A stretch of 33,891 nucleotides of DNA from Campylobacterales bacterium (lineage in GTDB: Bacteria; Campylobacterota; Campylobacteria; Campylobacterales; QNZT01), in the NCBI GenBank assembly GCA_027066435.1, contig JAMONX010000098.1, positions 1 to 33,891 of the forward strand. The letters are read 5' to 3'. The position numbers and the translations under genes are program-made. Shown here one piece after another: positions 8,364-17,151 of this stretch (the stretch's first letter is position 1; each line of letters starts with the position of its first letter). The notes under the pieces were generated by a model, which was given only the letters and a program-made list of their open reading frames with translations, searched no databases and was not told where the DNA came from.

Positions 8364-8850
8364 CACACTTACTCAACTGCTCTTGGGCTCTCTCAATAAA
8401 AGAGTCTGGTGTATCATTATTTTGATGGATTGAGATGCCATAATTCAACTCTACTTTCATATTTACAAATGTTCTAGCTTCAACTATACTCTTTACCAAA
8501 TGTGCAATCTTTTGGGATGATTCAAGTGAACACTCAGGAAGCAAAATTATAAATTCATCTTCACTCCATTTTGCTATCACATCATGTTCTCTTACCTCAT
8601 ATTTTATACACTCAAGAAGTTTATCTGTACCCTCTTTGATAAAAAATGCGTCATCTTTTTCCCAATCCATTTTAAAAAGAATTACTGCTAAATTTTTTTC
8701 ATTATTCCTATCGTTATGGATATCAGAATTTGCAAAAGCATTTAACTTCTCTTTGGTGTATTTACTTAAAAAATCATCAAATGAAACCTGATCTCTTAAT
8801 TTATCAGATCTTAAAAGTGCTTTTAAGAAAAACATTTTCTTTCCTACCAT
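8356..8850 (-). CDS. Degenerate GGDEF-domain protein with intact RxxD site
   Basis: A 164-residue soluble protein with a single GGDEF-like domain: AVILFKMDW near 55-63 fits the first metal-binding strand, SEDEF (96-100) stands where GGDEF should be, and LNYGISIHQ with the final SFIERAQEQLSKCEA helix match the end of the fold. The two glycines needed for GTP binding are lost, so diguanylate cyclase activity is unlikely. The inhibitory-site motif R87-E-H-D90 is kept exactly five residues before SEDEF, so it may bind c-di-GMP. There is no sensor domain, only about 45 extra N-terminal residues. A second ATG (8835) also has a good AGGAAAG upstream. It is monocistronic. Confidence 0.75.
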   Translation of the reverse strand: MVGKKMFFLKALLRSDKLRDQVSFDDFLSKYTKEKLNAFANSDIHNDRNNEKNLAVILFKMDWEKDDAFFIKEGTDKLLECIKYEVREHDVIAKWSEDEFIILLPECSLESSQKIAHLVKSIVEARTFVNMKVELNYGISIHQNNDTPDSFIERAQEQLSKCEA

Positions 8851-9184
8851 TATCTTTGCCTGCCTTTAATTATATTCAAGTACATTAAGTCTATTTATGC
8901 ACTTAAAAGCATATCGGGTTTAAAAAAATTTTTGTTAATTTTTTTTAAACATTTAGGTAAAACTCAACAATAGTGTTACTTATCGAACACTTGGTAAATT
9001 TAATTTAATTTAATCTACAATATATTGTTTTAATCATAAAGAATTATCAATATTCTTAATAGTACAAATTTTTTGATTAGTTTCTCTTAAAACTATCTAA
9101 TGAAATACAATTTTTAACCGATATTGTAAAGGTAGGCTAGTGGCACTTGTTTTAAACTCCTCCTCTTTTTGGTGCTACTAGTTT
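8851..9184. other. 334-bp AT-rich intergenic region with inverted repeats
   Basis: I see no protein gene here. It holds an inverted repeat AGTGTT-8-AACACT (8972-8991), a run of AATTT units near 8997-9014, a second inverted repeat AAGAAT-7-ATTCTT (9039-9057), a TACAAT -10-like hexamer (9106-9111), and most of the long hairpin listed separately. It must contain the promoter of the minus-strand GGDEF-like gene, which I cannot place. Confidence 0.6.
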
Positions 9185-9190
9185 CTACCT
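9118..9190 (+). ncRNA. Candidate structured small RNA with anti-Shine-Dalgarno-like loop
   Basis: A 16-bp two-part stem: AGGTAG (9130-9135) with CTACCT (9185-9190), and CTAGTGGCAC (9137-9146) with GTGCTACTAG (9172-9181), separated by a small internal loop. One pair is G-U if the plus strand is the RNA but a C-A mismatch if the minus strand is, which favours a plus-strand RNA. The 25-nt loop contains CTCCTCCTC, complementary to Shine-Dalgarno sequences. A TACAAT hexamer lies 19 nt before the stem. There is no T run after the stem, so this is not a normal terminator. It matches no RNA family I recognise. Confidence 0.35.
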
Positions 9191-9898
9191 ATGTTCTAAC
9201 GCCTTAACTAAATCCTCTTTTGTATCAATTCCAAAACTTTTACTCTCTACCTTTACCATTGCTATACTCTTTCTATGATAGATTGCTCTTAATTGCTCTA
9301 ATTTTTCTATATCTTCAAGAGTTGCACTTGGTAAAAGACAAAACTCTGAAAGAGATTTTTTTGTAAACCCATAAATCCCAAGATGCCCAAAATAACCATT
9401 ATGCTCTTCTCTATCATAAGGAATTTTACTTCTTGAAAAATATATTGCATACTCTTTTGAGTCCATAATTACTTTAACATGGTTTGGATCATTTGCAAAT
9501 GAAGGGTCAATCTCTTTATAACAACTAACCATCATAATATTTTCTCTCATCTGTTTTGCTTTTACAACTCTTTGATATACACTTTGTACAACTTCAGGCT
9601 CTATAAAAGGTTCATCTGCTTGTACATTTATGACAATTTCATCATCATCTATACCTAAAATATCTACCGCTTCATTTATCCTATCTGTTCCACTTTTATG
9701 ATTTTCAGAGGTCATTACAGCTTTAAACCCATACTTTGAAGCTACATCAATTACCTCTTTTGAATCTGTAGCTATAGCAACTTCATCGATACCACTAACA
9801 CGATTTGCTGTGGCTATTACCATAGGTACTCCATCTATATCTGCTAACACTTTATTTGGAAATCTACTAGATGCAACTCTTGCTGGAATAATTATCAT
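9185..9898 (-). CDS. kdsB: 3-deoxy-manno-octulosonate cytidylyltransferase (CMP-KDO synthetase)
   Basis: KdsB activates KDO with CTP to CMP-KDO for lipopolysaccharide inner-core synthesis in the cytoplasm. The N-terminus MIIIPARVASSRFPNK is the nucleotide-binding signature; ENHKSGTDRINEA, VQADEPFIEP, YFSRSKIPY and GHLGIYGF are family motifs, and LEQLRAIYHR closes it. I chose the ATG at 9898 because it puts the family's usual MIIIPAR at the N-terminus (237 residues); an upstream in-frame TTG at 9928 would add ten residues with no counterpart. It is divergent from the next gene, with only 42 bases between the starts. Its stop codon lies in the 3' arm of the long hairpin. Confidence 0.95.
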   Translation of the reverse strand: MIIIPARVASSRFPNKVLADIDGVPMVIATANRVSGIDEVAIATDSKEVIDVASKYGFKAVMTSENHKSGTDRINEAVDILGIDDDEIVINVQADEPFIEPEVVQSVYQRVVKAKQMRENIMMVSCYKEIDPSFANDPNHVKVIMDSKEYAIYFSRSKIPYDREEHNGYFGHLGIYGFTKKSLSEFCLLPSATLEDIEKLEQLRAIYHRKSIAMVKVESKSFGIDTKEDLVKALEHR

Positions 9899-9940
9899 GA
9901 CAGCCCTTTTTTTGTAAGATGATAACAAAAAAGGTCTTTT

Positions 9941-10636
9941 TTGTTCTTATATCAAGAGGAGAGTGGATATCTCTTTAACAGTGATTCGCACTTTTTATAT
10001 AATTTTATATCAAAATTCAACCCCAAAGGTGAACTTTTAGATATAGGTTCAGGATGTGGAATTTTAGGACTTTTAACAAAGAGAGATTTTCCTATATCTT
10101 TAACACAAATTGATATACAAGAACATAATGTTTTTTTAAGTAGCAAAAATGCTCAAGTAAATAACCTTACATCTAGCACTGTAAAAGGCAACTTTTTAAC
10201 ATATAATTTTGACAATCAATTTGATTTTATCATCTCAAATCCACCATATTATCACGATGGAGTAAGTAAATCAAAAAATGAAGCTTTGCATCTAAGCAGG
10301 TATAACATGCATCTGCCACTAGATGCATTTGTAAAAAAAGTAAGTAAAATTTTAAAAAATAGAGGGCATTTTATATTTTGTTATGACGCAGGTATGATTT
10401 GTGAACTTATGACAAATTTAAAAGAGGTTAAAATGCAGGTTGAAGATTTACAATTTGTTTATGGCACAAGCAAAAAGAGTTCATCTTTAGTTTTAGTCCA
10501 TACTAGAAAAAATTCAAAGTCAAAAACAAAAGTATATCCACCACTTATCAATATGGAAAAAGATGAACCAACCAAAGAGGTAAAATCTATTTATCAAAAA
10601 ACAAGGACATATAGTATAAAATGCAAGGTGTTATAA
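9941..10636 (+). CDS. TrmN6-like tRNA/N6-adenine methyltransferase
   Basis: A class I SAM methyltransferase with LDIGSGCGILGLL (33-45) and the amino-methylase motif ISNPPYY (98-104). The N-terminus, YQEESGYLFNSDSHFLYNFI, matches the TrmN6/YfiC family, which methylates A37 of tRNA-Val in E. coli; rRNA N6 or N2 methylases are close relatives. The start is a TTG with AAAAAAGG six bases upstream, giving the family's usual N-terminus, and no ATG fits. Its last 16 nt overlap the next gene. It heads a run of six overlapping or abutting genes. Confidence 0.85.
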   Translation: MFLYQEESGYLFNSDSHFLYNFISKFNPKGELLDIGSGCGILGLLTKRDFPISLTQIDIQEHNVFLSSKNAQVNNLTSSTVKGNFLTYNFDNQFDFIISNPPYYHDGVSKSKNEALHLSRYNMHLPLDAFVKKVSKILKNRGHFIFCYDAGMICELMTNLKEVKMQVEDLQFVYGTSKKSSSLVLVHTRKNSKSKTKVYPPLINMEKDEPTKEVKSIYQKTRTYSIKCKVL

Positions 10637-10998
10637 CAAAAGAAGGGTTTAACTTTGGCTTTGACCCTTTTAAATGTTCTTCATGTGAGGGAAATTGTTG
10701 CATAGGGGAGAGTGGCTATATTTGGTGTACTCCTAAAGAGATTGATGATATGAGTCAGTTTTTAGGAGAAAAAAGAGGAGAATTCACTCTTAAATATACT
10801 AAAAAAGTTGGCTATAAAATCTCTCTTTGTGAGATAGAATCAAAAGGGAATTTTAGCTGTATCTTTTTTGATTTAGATAAAAAGGCATGCCAAATTTATC
10901 CAGTTCGCCCAAAACAGTGTCGTACATTTCCATTTTGGAAACATTTTAATGAAAATATAAAAGAGGTAGTAAAAGAGTGTCCAGGTATTATTATTTAA
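10621..10998 (+). CDS. YkgJ/UPF0153-family cysteine cluster protein
   Basis: 125 residues with the family's cysteine pattern: CSSCEGNCC (C19, C22, C26, C27), then C36, C70, C80, C90 and C100 in YPVRPKQCRTFPFW, plus C120. Members of this family are predicted to bind zinc or an iron-sulfur cluster and have no established function. The gene overlaps the methyltransferase upstream by 16 nt and the lipoprotein downstream by 22 nt, so it is translated with them. The C-terminal reading frame ends in PGIII, a normal end for the family. Confidence 0.85.
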   Translation: MQGVITKEGFNFGFDPFKCSSCEGNCCIGESGYIWCTPKEIDDMSQFLGEKRGEFTLKYTKKVGYKISLCEIESKGNFSCIFFDLDKKACQIYPVRPKQCRTFPFWKHFNENIKEVVKECPGIII

Positions 10999-12272
10999 TT
11001 CTTTTGTCAGTTTCATTTTTAATTTTAGGCTGTAGTTCTAAAAGTGAATATGTACCAGTAAATAGCATAAAGATTTTAGACTCAAATTTAACATCCAAAT
11101 TCCCACAAGAAGATACTCTAGCTCTTCTAGCCCTAGATGCAAGTGGTCGGGCAGATTTTAAACAAAGTATGAACTATTATACGAAGCTATATAACCAAAC
11201 ACACAAAGTTTTTTATGCTAAAGAGGCTATAAAAGATGCTGTAATAGTTAAAGATTATGATAGTGTTAAACTACTTTTAGAAAAAATTGCTTCACAAAAA
11301 CATGATGACCCTATTTTAAATGGATATCTTATAGCATATTATATAGATAAGCAGATGTTTGAAAAAGCTAAATCATTGACAGATTCACTACTAAAAGATA
11401 AAAGAGATGCAAAAAACTTAGAACTCGCTGGTTTGGTTTATCAGGGATTAGGTGAAAATAAAAGAGCATTAGCCCTTTATGAAGAGTCTTATAAGCTAGA
11501 TAGCAATGAGTATGCGATTATAAAAATGGCTACTCTTCTTTTTACAAAAATGAATCAACAAACAAAAGCAACAAGACTACTTGAAACTCATTCAACACTA
11601 AAAGGGTGTAGCGAGAATATTTGTGGAACATTGATACAGTTTTATTATCAAACTAACGACATAAAAGGTATCGAAGGAGTACTTAAAAAACTCTACTTCA
11701 AAACAAAAAATCCTCAATTTGCAGGAGAGCTTATACAGCTATACGCAAAAGAGAAAAATTATAGTGAAGCTATAGCATTTTTACAAAAAACTAAGCTTGA
11801 TGATTCTATACTTTTAGATATATATACAGCAAAAAAGGATTATAAAAATGCTCTTAAGCTTTCAAAAAAGTTATACAAAGAGAGTGAAAATCCAATTTAT
11901 CTTGCAAAATGGGCAGTTTTAGAGTATGAAACAAATAATAAAAAAGACTCTAAAAAACTACTTAAAAGTGTCACAGAAAAATTTGAACAAGTGATAGAGA
12001 TACTAAAAGACCCACTATATTATAACTATTATGGATATCTATTAATTGATAAAAATATTGATGTTGATAGGGGAATAGAGCTTGTAAAAAAAGCATTAGC
12101 AGTTGAGCCAACTTCACACTACTATATAGATTCACTTGCTTGGGGACTATATAAAAAAGGAGAGTGCAAAGAGGCACTTAAACTTTTAGAGCCTATTTCA
12201 AAAGAGAGTGATGAAGAGGAGATTTTACAGCATGTTAAAGATATTAAAAAATGTATTGAGGGAAAAAAATAG
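10977..12272 (+). CDS. TPR-repeat lipoprotein
   Basis: A lipoprotein signal, YLILLSVSFLILGCSS, with a canonical lipobox LILGC gives lipid attachment at the Cys near residue 19. The rest is a chain of tetratricopeptide repeats (for example NLELAGLVYQGLGENKRALA and the C-terminal YIDSLAWGLYKKGECKEALK, the usual end repeat). It is probably an outer-membrane scaffold facing the periplasm. The start is a GTG inside the end of the YkgJ-type gene, needed to keep the signal peptide; AGAGG lies 11 bases upstream, a rather long spacing. The trpC ATG follows its stop directly. No specific partner is visible. Confidence 0.85.
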   Translation: MSRYYYLILLSVSFLILGCSSKSEYVPVNSIKILDSNLTSKFPQEDTLALLALDASGRADFKQSMNYYTKLYNQTHKVFYAKEAIKDAVIVKDYDSVKLLLEKIASQKHDDPILNGYLIAYYIDKQMFEKAKSLTDSLLKDKRDAKNLELAGLVYQGLGENKRALALYEESYKLDSNEYAIIKMATLLFTKMNQQTKATRLLETHSTLKGCSENICGTLIQFYYQTNDIKGIEGVLKKLYFKTKNPQFAGELIQLYAKEKNYSEAIAFLQKTKLDDSILLDIYTAKKDYKNALKLSKKLYKESENPIYLAKWAVLEYETNNKKDSKKLLKSVTEKFEQVIEILKDPLYYNYYGYLLIDKNIDVDRGIELVKKALAVEPTSHYYIDSLAWGLYKKGECKEALKLLEPISKESDEEEILQHVKDIKKCIEGKK

Positions 12273-13058
12273 ATGATACTTGATGATATCATAAGAAAAA
12301 CCAAAGAAGATCTGAAAAAAAGAGAAAAAGAGATGCCTTTTGATTGGCTTGGACGCTCTTTAGCTTACAATGCTTATGCTCCAAGAGATGTCAAACCTTT
12401 TTTAACAGCAACAAAAGAGGATCCATATAGAATTATAGCTGAAGTTAAAAAAGCTAGTCCTAGCAAGGGAGTTATAAGAGAGGATTTTGACCCACTTGTA
12501 ATCGCTCAAGAGTATGCAAGAGCAGGAGCAAATGCTATATCAGTTTTAACAGAACCTCACTTTTTTCAAGGTGATTTGGAGTATTTGACTGGAATTAGGC
12601 GATATGTCCCTACTCCACTTTTGAGAAAAGATTTTATAATCGATAGATATCAAGTTCTTGAAGCGGCTGTTTATGGAGCTGATTTTGTTTTACTCATAGC
12701 TACAGCTTTAAGTAAAGATAAACTAAAAGAGCTTTTAAACTTTACTTGGAGTCTTGGACTAGATGCACTTGTGGAGATTCATGATAAAACTGATCTTAAA
12801 AAAGCCATCTTTGCAGGAGCGGATATCATAGGAATAAACCATAGAAATCTTGAAACATTCCAGATGGATTTAACTCTTAGCCAAAAGCTTATTCCTCTTA
12901 TTCCAAACGGAAAAATTATAGTTGCTGAGAGCGGTATAAACGATAAAGAGACTATTGTAAATTTAAGTAAAATTGGTGTAGATGCATTTTTAATAGGTGA
13001 GCATTTTATGAGAGAGGATGATATCTATAAAGCGGTGAGTGAATTTAGAAGTGTCTAA
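12273..13058 (+). CDS. trpC: Indole-3-glycerol phosphate synthase
   Basis: TrpC closes the indole ring from carboxyphenylamino-deoxyribulose phosphate in tryptophan synthesis. Family motifs run in order through the TIM barrel: [13 protein letters not shown] (active-site Lys), [45 protein letters not shown] and IVAESGI. Length 261 is normal. It stands apart from other trp genes, as is common in Campylobacterota, and sits between a TPR lipoprotein and TRAP permease genes. No leader peptide or attenuator is seen. Confidence 0.96.
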   Translation: MILDDIIRKTKEDLKKREKEMPFDWLGRSLAYNAYAPRDVKPFLTATKEDPYRIIAEVKKASPSKGVIREDFDPLVIAQEYARAGANAISVLTEPHFFQGDLEYLTGIRRYVPTPLLRKDFIIDRYQVLEAAVYGADFVLLIATALSKDKLKELLNFTWSLGLDALVEIHDKTDLKKAIFAGADIIGINHRNLETFQMDLTLSQKLIPLIPNGKIIVAESGINDKETIVNLSKIGVDAFLIGEHFMREDDIYKAVSEFRSV

Positions 13059-13554
13059 AACAGTCTGGGCAATAGAGTCTTTAACAGAGTTTTTTGCAAA
13101 ATTAGCTGCTTTTTTTGTTTTAGCTCTTAGCTTTTTGGTTGTTTATGACTCTATCAATAGATATGTTTTTAGTGGAGGGTCAGTTGGACTTCAAGAGTTA
13201 GAGTGGCATATATTTGACATTATATTTTTACTTGGACTCTCTTATACATTAAAACATGATAAGCATGTAAGAGTCGATATATTTTATGCAAACTTTAGCC
13301 AAAAAACAAAAGCTATCGTAGATATTATCTCTTCACTTTTTTTAATTCTGCCATTTGTCATTATGATTATATATGTCAGTTTTGACTATGTAGCACTAAG
13401 CTTTGCACAAAATGAAATCTCCGCCGATCCTGGAGGATTATGTTGTCGATATGCCATAAAATCTATGATAATAGTAGGTTTTACTCTTTTAGGTCTTCAA
13501 GCGATTGCCCAATTATTAAAAAATATAGAAAAACTAAAGGATGCTTCTAAATGA
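13051..13554 (+). CDS. dctQ: TRAP transporter small permease (DctQ family)
   Basis: Four hydrophobic segments and the family motif [31 protein letters not shown] identify the small membrane subunit of a TRAP transporter, which takes up organic acids or similar solutes with a sodium gradient and a periplasmic binding protein. Two GTG starts are possible (13039 and 13051). I prefer 13051, giving [11 protein letters not shown] with GGTGAG 11 bases upstream; it overlaps the trpC stop by 8 nt. Its stop overlaps dctM (ATGA). CCRYAIKS near the end is usually PYRFIIK-like; the double Cys is unusual. Confidence 0.9.
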   Translation: MSKTVWAIESLTEFFAKLAAFFVLALSFLVVYDSINRYVFSGGSVGLQELEWHIFDIIFLLGLSYTLKHDKHVRVDIFYANFSQKTKAIVDIISSLFLILPFVIMIIYVSFDYVALSFAQNEISADPGGLCCRYAIKSMIIVGFTLLGLQAIAQLLKNIEKLKDASK

Positions 13555-14846
13555 TTGGCATCTATATGTTTTTAACTGCTCTTGCTCTTCTTATGATAGG
13601 TTTTCCTGTAGCATTTGCTTTTGGAAGTGCTGCTGTTGTATTTGCATTTTTTACACCTGATGTTGGATTAGATATATTTAGACTTTTACCTTATCGCATC
13701 TATGGGATTATGCAAAACTTCACACTTATGGCAATTCCTCTTTTTATCTTTATGGGATTAATCCTTGAAAAAAGTAAAATTGCTGAAGCACTTCTTATAA
13801 ATGTTGGAAAACTTTTTGGAAATATTCGTGGAGGATTAGCGATAAGTACAGTTTTAGTTGGTATGGTATTAGCGGCAAGTACAGGCATAGTAGGGGCTAG
13901 CGTTGTGATGATGGGAATTATCTCTCTTCCTATAATGATGCGATATGGTTATAGTAAATCATTAGCAAGTGGCACAATAGCAGCAAGTGGAACGCTAGGG
14001 CAAATCATACCTCCTTCAATAGTTCTTATCATCCTTGGAGATGTTATGAGTGTTAGTGTTGGAGATCTATTTCGTGCAGCTGTTGGTCCTGCTCTTGTTT
14101 TGGTAACTCTTTATATACTTTATATTCTATTTATCTCATACAAATATCCACATATTGCACCTGCTATAACAGATGCAAATGAAGATAGAAGAAGTGTCAT
14201 AATTCAAGCAATAAAATCAATCATCCCTCCACTATTGTTGATAACTTTGGTACTTGGAACCATATTTACAGGAGTTGCCACTCCAACAGAGTCAGCTGCG
14301 TTTGGTGCTGTTGGGGCGATAGTGCTTAGTATCTTAAATGGCTCTTTTTCATTTGGAAAGATAAAAGATAGTAGCTTAGAGAGTGTAAAACTTACATCTA
14401 TGATATTTATGATACTCATCGGTGCTACTGCATTTTCACTTGTTTTTAATGGAGTTGGTGCAGATGAGTTAATTTTAGAATTTTTTGAAGATGATATAGG
14501 CAGTAAATGGGCTTTTATAGCAATTGCTATGTTTGCTATCTTTATATTAGGGTTTTTTATCGATTTTCTTGAGATATCTTTTATTCTTATCCCTATACTG
14601 CTTCCTATCGTTGAGTTATATGATATAGATCCTATTTGGTTTGCTATTTTAGTAGCTATGAACTTACAAGCCTCTTTTTTAACTCCTCCATTTGGATTTG
14701 CCCTATTTTATCTAAAAGGTGCGGCTGGGTCTTTGGTAACTACTATGGATATATATAAAGGGGTTATACCTTTTATAGCTCTTCAACTTATAGCGCTATT
14801 TCTTATTATTGGATTTCCTGAAATTGTGGGATTATTTTTAGATTAA
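13551..14846 (+). CDS. dctM: TRAP transporter large permease (DctM family)
   Basis: 431 residues and about twelve membrane segments. The family signatures MAIPLFIFMGLILEKS, STGIVGASVVMMGIISLP, ASGTLGQIIPPSIVLIILG and FTGVATPTESAAFGAVGA are clear. It forms the transport channel with DctQ, whose stop it overlaps by 4 nt. No DctP-type substrate-binding protein occurs in the window, although dctP is normally adjacent. The substrate cannot be inferred from the permease; acidic solutes are the family norm. Confidence 0.94.
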   Translation: MIGIYMFLTALALLMIGFPVAFAFGSAAVVFAFFTPDVGLDIFRLLPYRIYGIMQNFTLMAIPLFIFMGLILEKSKIAEALLINVGKLFGNIRGGLAISTVLVGMVLAASTGIVGASVVMMGIISLPIMMRYGYSKSLASGTIAASGTLGQIIPPSIVLIILGDVMSVSVGDLFRAAVGPALVLVTLYILYILFISYKYPHIAPAITDANEDRRSVIIQAIKSIIPPLLLITLVLGTIFTGVATPTESAAFGAVGAIVLSILNGSFSFGKIKDSSLESVKLTSMIFMILIGATAFSLVFNGVGADELILEFFEDDIGSKWAFIAIAMFAIFILGFFIDFLEISFILIPILLPIVELYDIDPIWFAILVAMNLQASFLTPPFGFALFYLKGAAGSLVTTMDIYKGVIPFIALQLIALFLIIGFPEIVGLFLD

Positions 14847-14974
14847 GAGCATCTCTAAAAATCCTTAATGTTACATACTGTAATCAAATAAAAATTTTCT
14901 TACCTTTTTACCAACTCCCCTTAATAATTTTCCTTTAATGACGATGATTATTGAAAGTATACAAGGGGATTACC

Positions 14975-17101
14975 ATGTCAAAAAAGATAACAACATCTTT
15001 ACTCTTAAGCTCACTACTATTTACAGGATGCATTGATTTATCAACTGAAGTATCTGATGATGTGACTAAAGAAGATAAGATAGCAAATCATTTTACAACT
15101 CCAAACAGTAAAATTATCACTGAAAACACAAAAACAATATTAACTGCTAGAGTTTCTGATACAAATCAAATTATCTACTCAATATCAGGTGGTGCAGATA
15201 GTAGTAAGTTTAATATAGATTCATCATCAGGAGTTTTATCATTTAAAACTAATCCTGATTTTGAAAACCCAACAGATGTAGAGGGAGACAATATCTATGA
15301 AGTAACAATCAAAGCAACTACTATTGACTTAAAAACAACAACTCAAGATATAACAATTACAGTAACAAATATTGCAGAAGTTGTACCTGTTTTAGAATCA
15401 TTGAATGTAAGTGTTACACAAAATATTTCACTAGGAACTATAATAGGAAACTTAACAGTTACAAACAGTGGAGATAGTGATATCACTCTATTTACATTAA
15501 GTGGAGATAATAAAGATGATTTTGAGATAGATACACAAGGAGCAATTTCAGTAAAAAACCAATTAAATTATATCACAAAACCAACATATAATTTAACAAC
15601 AACTGCAATAAATGAGGCAGGTCATAGCAATGAGGCAACTATTACAATCACTATATTAGAGCCAGATACTACTAGTCCAGTATTTACAAGTACAAACAGT
15701 AAAAATATAAGTGAAAACACTACCACAGTTCTAACAGCAACTGCAACAGATGCAAGTGAAATTACCTATTCATTATCAGATAGTGCAGATAGTAGCAAAT
15801 TTGAACTAAACTCAACTTCAGGTATTCTTACTCTCAAAACTCCTGCTGATTTTGAAAATCCAGCAGATGCAAATAGTGATAATATCTATGAAGTTACACT
15901 TCAAGCAACAGATAGTTCACAAAATAGTACAAGCAAAGATGTAAATATAACTATAACTGATATTGCAGATATAGCACCAACAATAGAGCCATTTACAATA
16001 ACTATAAAAGAGAATACTTTAGTAGGAAGCAAAATAGGAGATATAAATATCACAAATAGTGGAGATAGTGAAATAAATATATTTACATTGAGTGGAAATG
16101 ATTTTGATATAAACTCTTCAGGTGCAATTTTAGTAAAAAATGCCCTATCATTTGCTTTGCAACCTCTCTATAATCTAACTGCATCTGCTACAAATAGTGC
16201 GGGAAGCAGCAATGAAGTTACTGTCACAATCAATATAGAAGAGGTTACAGATGTGATACCAAAAACTGGTCAAACTACCAGTAAACTAGACTTTGATGAT
16301 GGTTATTACCAAAAAGGTCTTGATAGAACATTTACAAAAGTTGATGATATTGTAACTGATCCTACAAATCTTCAATGGCAAGATATTCCAGAGATTGATG
16401 GAACAAATAAAGATATAAACTATACTACTGCACTCTCTTACTGTACAAACTTAGATGGAGGTTGGAGAGTCCCAACAGTTAAAGAGCTTCTATACTTAAC
16501 AGACAAAGGAAAAAACTATGGTGTATATGATGAAGCTTTTATAAACAGACAAACTGGAAACTCAGCATTTTATTGGTCATCTACTCAAAGTGCTTTTTAT
16601 CCAGAAAGAAATTGGGGAGTTTGGTTTAGTGACGGTGCTACAGAACAACAAGATAAAGCAAATTTAGGTCAAATCAGATGTGTTCTTGGAACTAAAAAAG
16701 AGAGTACATTTACAAGAGATGAAATTTTTGAGATTGTAACAGACCATACTACAAACCTTATCTGGCAAGATGATGTAAGTGTAGCTATAAGTAGTGGTGA
16801 AAAAACTTGGGACGATGCTATAACTTTTTGTGAAAATTTAGATATTAACAGTAAAACTAATTGGAGAGTCCCAAATTTCAATGAACTGTACTCAATAGTA
16901 GATACAAGCAGAGAAAATCATGCAATAAACCCAGTTTTTCAAAATGTAAATAGTGTAGAATACTACTGGTCTTCTACTTTGGATAATTTAGATAATACTC
17001 AAGTATGGAATATTGGATTTAACAGAGGAAATATTAAACGACTACCTATAGGAACAACCTCTACAACAAGATATATAAGATGTGTACATTCAGCAGAGTA
17101 A
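14975..17101 (+). CDS. Surface lipoprotein with cadherin-like repeats and two DUF1566 (Lcl C-terminal) domains
   Basis: A lipobox LLFTGC gives lipidation at Cys19. Two copies of a roughly 200-residue unit follow, each with two cadherin-like modules: ADSSKFNIDSSSGVLSFKT in the first against ADSSKFELNSTSGILTLKT in the second, both followed by DFENP and DNIYEVT. These carry acidic Ca2+-binding-type residues. The last 250 residues hold two DUF1566 domains, recognisable by TNLQWQD/TNLIWQD, GGWRVPTVKELL/NWRVPNFNELY, FYWSST/YYWSST and IRCV. Architecture suggests a cell-surface adhesin or ligand-binding protein. ATG at 14975 has AAGGGGAT upstream; an in-frame TTG at 14951 would break the signal peptide. 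Monocistronic. Confidence 0.9.
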   Translation: MSKKITTSLLLSSLLFTGCIDLSTEVSDDVTKEDKIANHFTTPNSKIITENTKTILTARVSDTNQIIYSISGGADSSKFNIDSSSGVLSFKTNPDFENPTDVEGDNIYEVTIKATTIDLKTTTQDITITVTNIAEVVPVLESLNVSVTQNISLGTIIGNLTVTNSGDSDITLFTLSGDNKDDFEIDTQGAISVKNQLNYITKPTYNLTTTAINEAGHSNEATITITILEPDTTSPVFTSTNSKNISENTTTVLTATATDASEITYSLSDSADSSKFELNSTSGILTLKTPADFENPADANSDNIYEVTLQATDSSQNSTSKDVNITITDIADIAPTIEPFTITIKENTLVGSKIGDINITNSGDSEINIFTLSGNDFDINSSGAILVKNALSFALQPLYNLTASATNSAGSSNEVTVTINIEEVTDVIPKTGQTTSKLDFDDGYYQKGLDRTFTKVDDIVTDPTNLQWQDIPEIDGTNKDINYTTALSYCTNLDGGWRVPTVKELLYLTDKGKNYGVYDEAFINRQTGNSAFYWSSTQSAFYPERNWGVWFSDGATEQQDKANLGQIRCVLGTKKESTFTRDEIFEIVTDHTTNLIWQDDVSVAISSGEKTWDDAITFCENLDINSKTNWRVPNFNELYSIVDTSRENHAINPVFQNVNSVEYYWSSTLDNLDNTQVWNIGFNRGNIKRLPIGTTSTTRYIRCVHSAE

Positions 17102-17106
17102 ATTAA

Positions 17107-17142
17107 TATTTTGTGTCAATTCACACAAATTGACACAAAATA
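17107..17142. terminator. Bidirectional terminator, 15-bp perfect stem
   Basis: TATTTTGTGTCAATT pairs perfectly with AATTGACACAAAATA around a CACACA loop, 6 bases after the surface lipoprotein stop and 10 bases from the stop of the convergent Cys-rich gene. Short T runs flank both sides. Confidence 0.8.
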
Positions 17143-17151
17143 GAGAAATTT

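Noticed and set aside
9110-9170. Minus-strand micro-ORF (GTG, 10 codons) after a GAGGAGGAG stretch in the hairpin loop
   Set aside because: Very short, unremarkable product, and the ribosome site would sit in a loop; nothing supports translation.
9118-9190. Integron attC-like site at the long hairpin
   Set aside because: No integrase gene, no repeated copies, and the core-site sequences are not at the stem ends.
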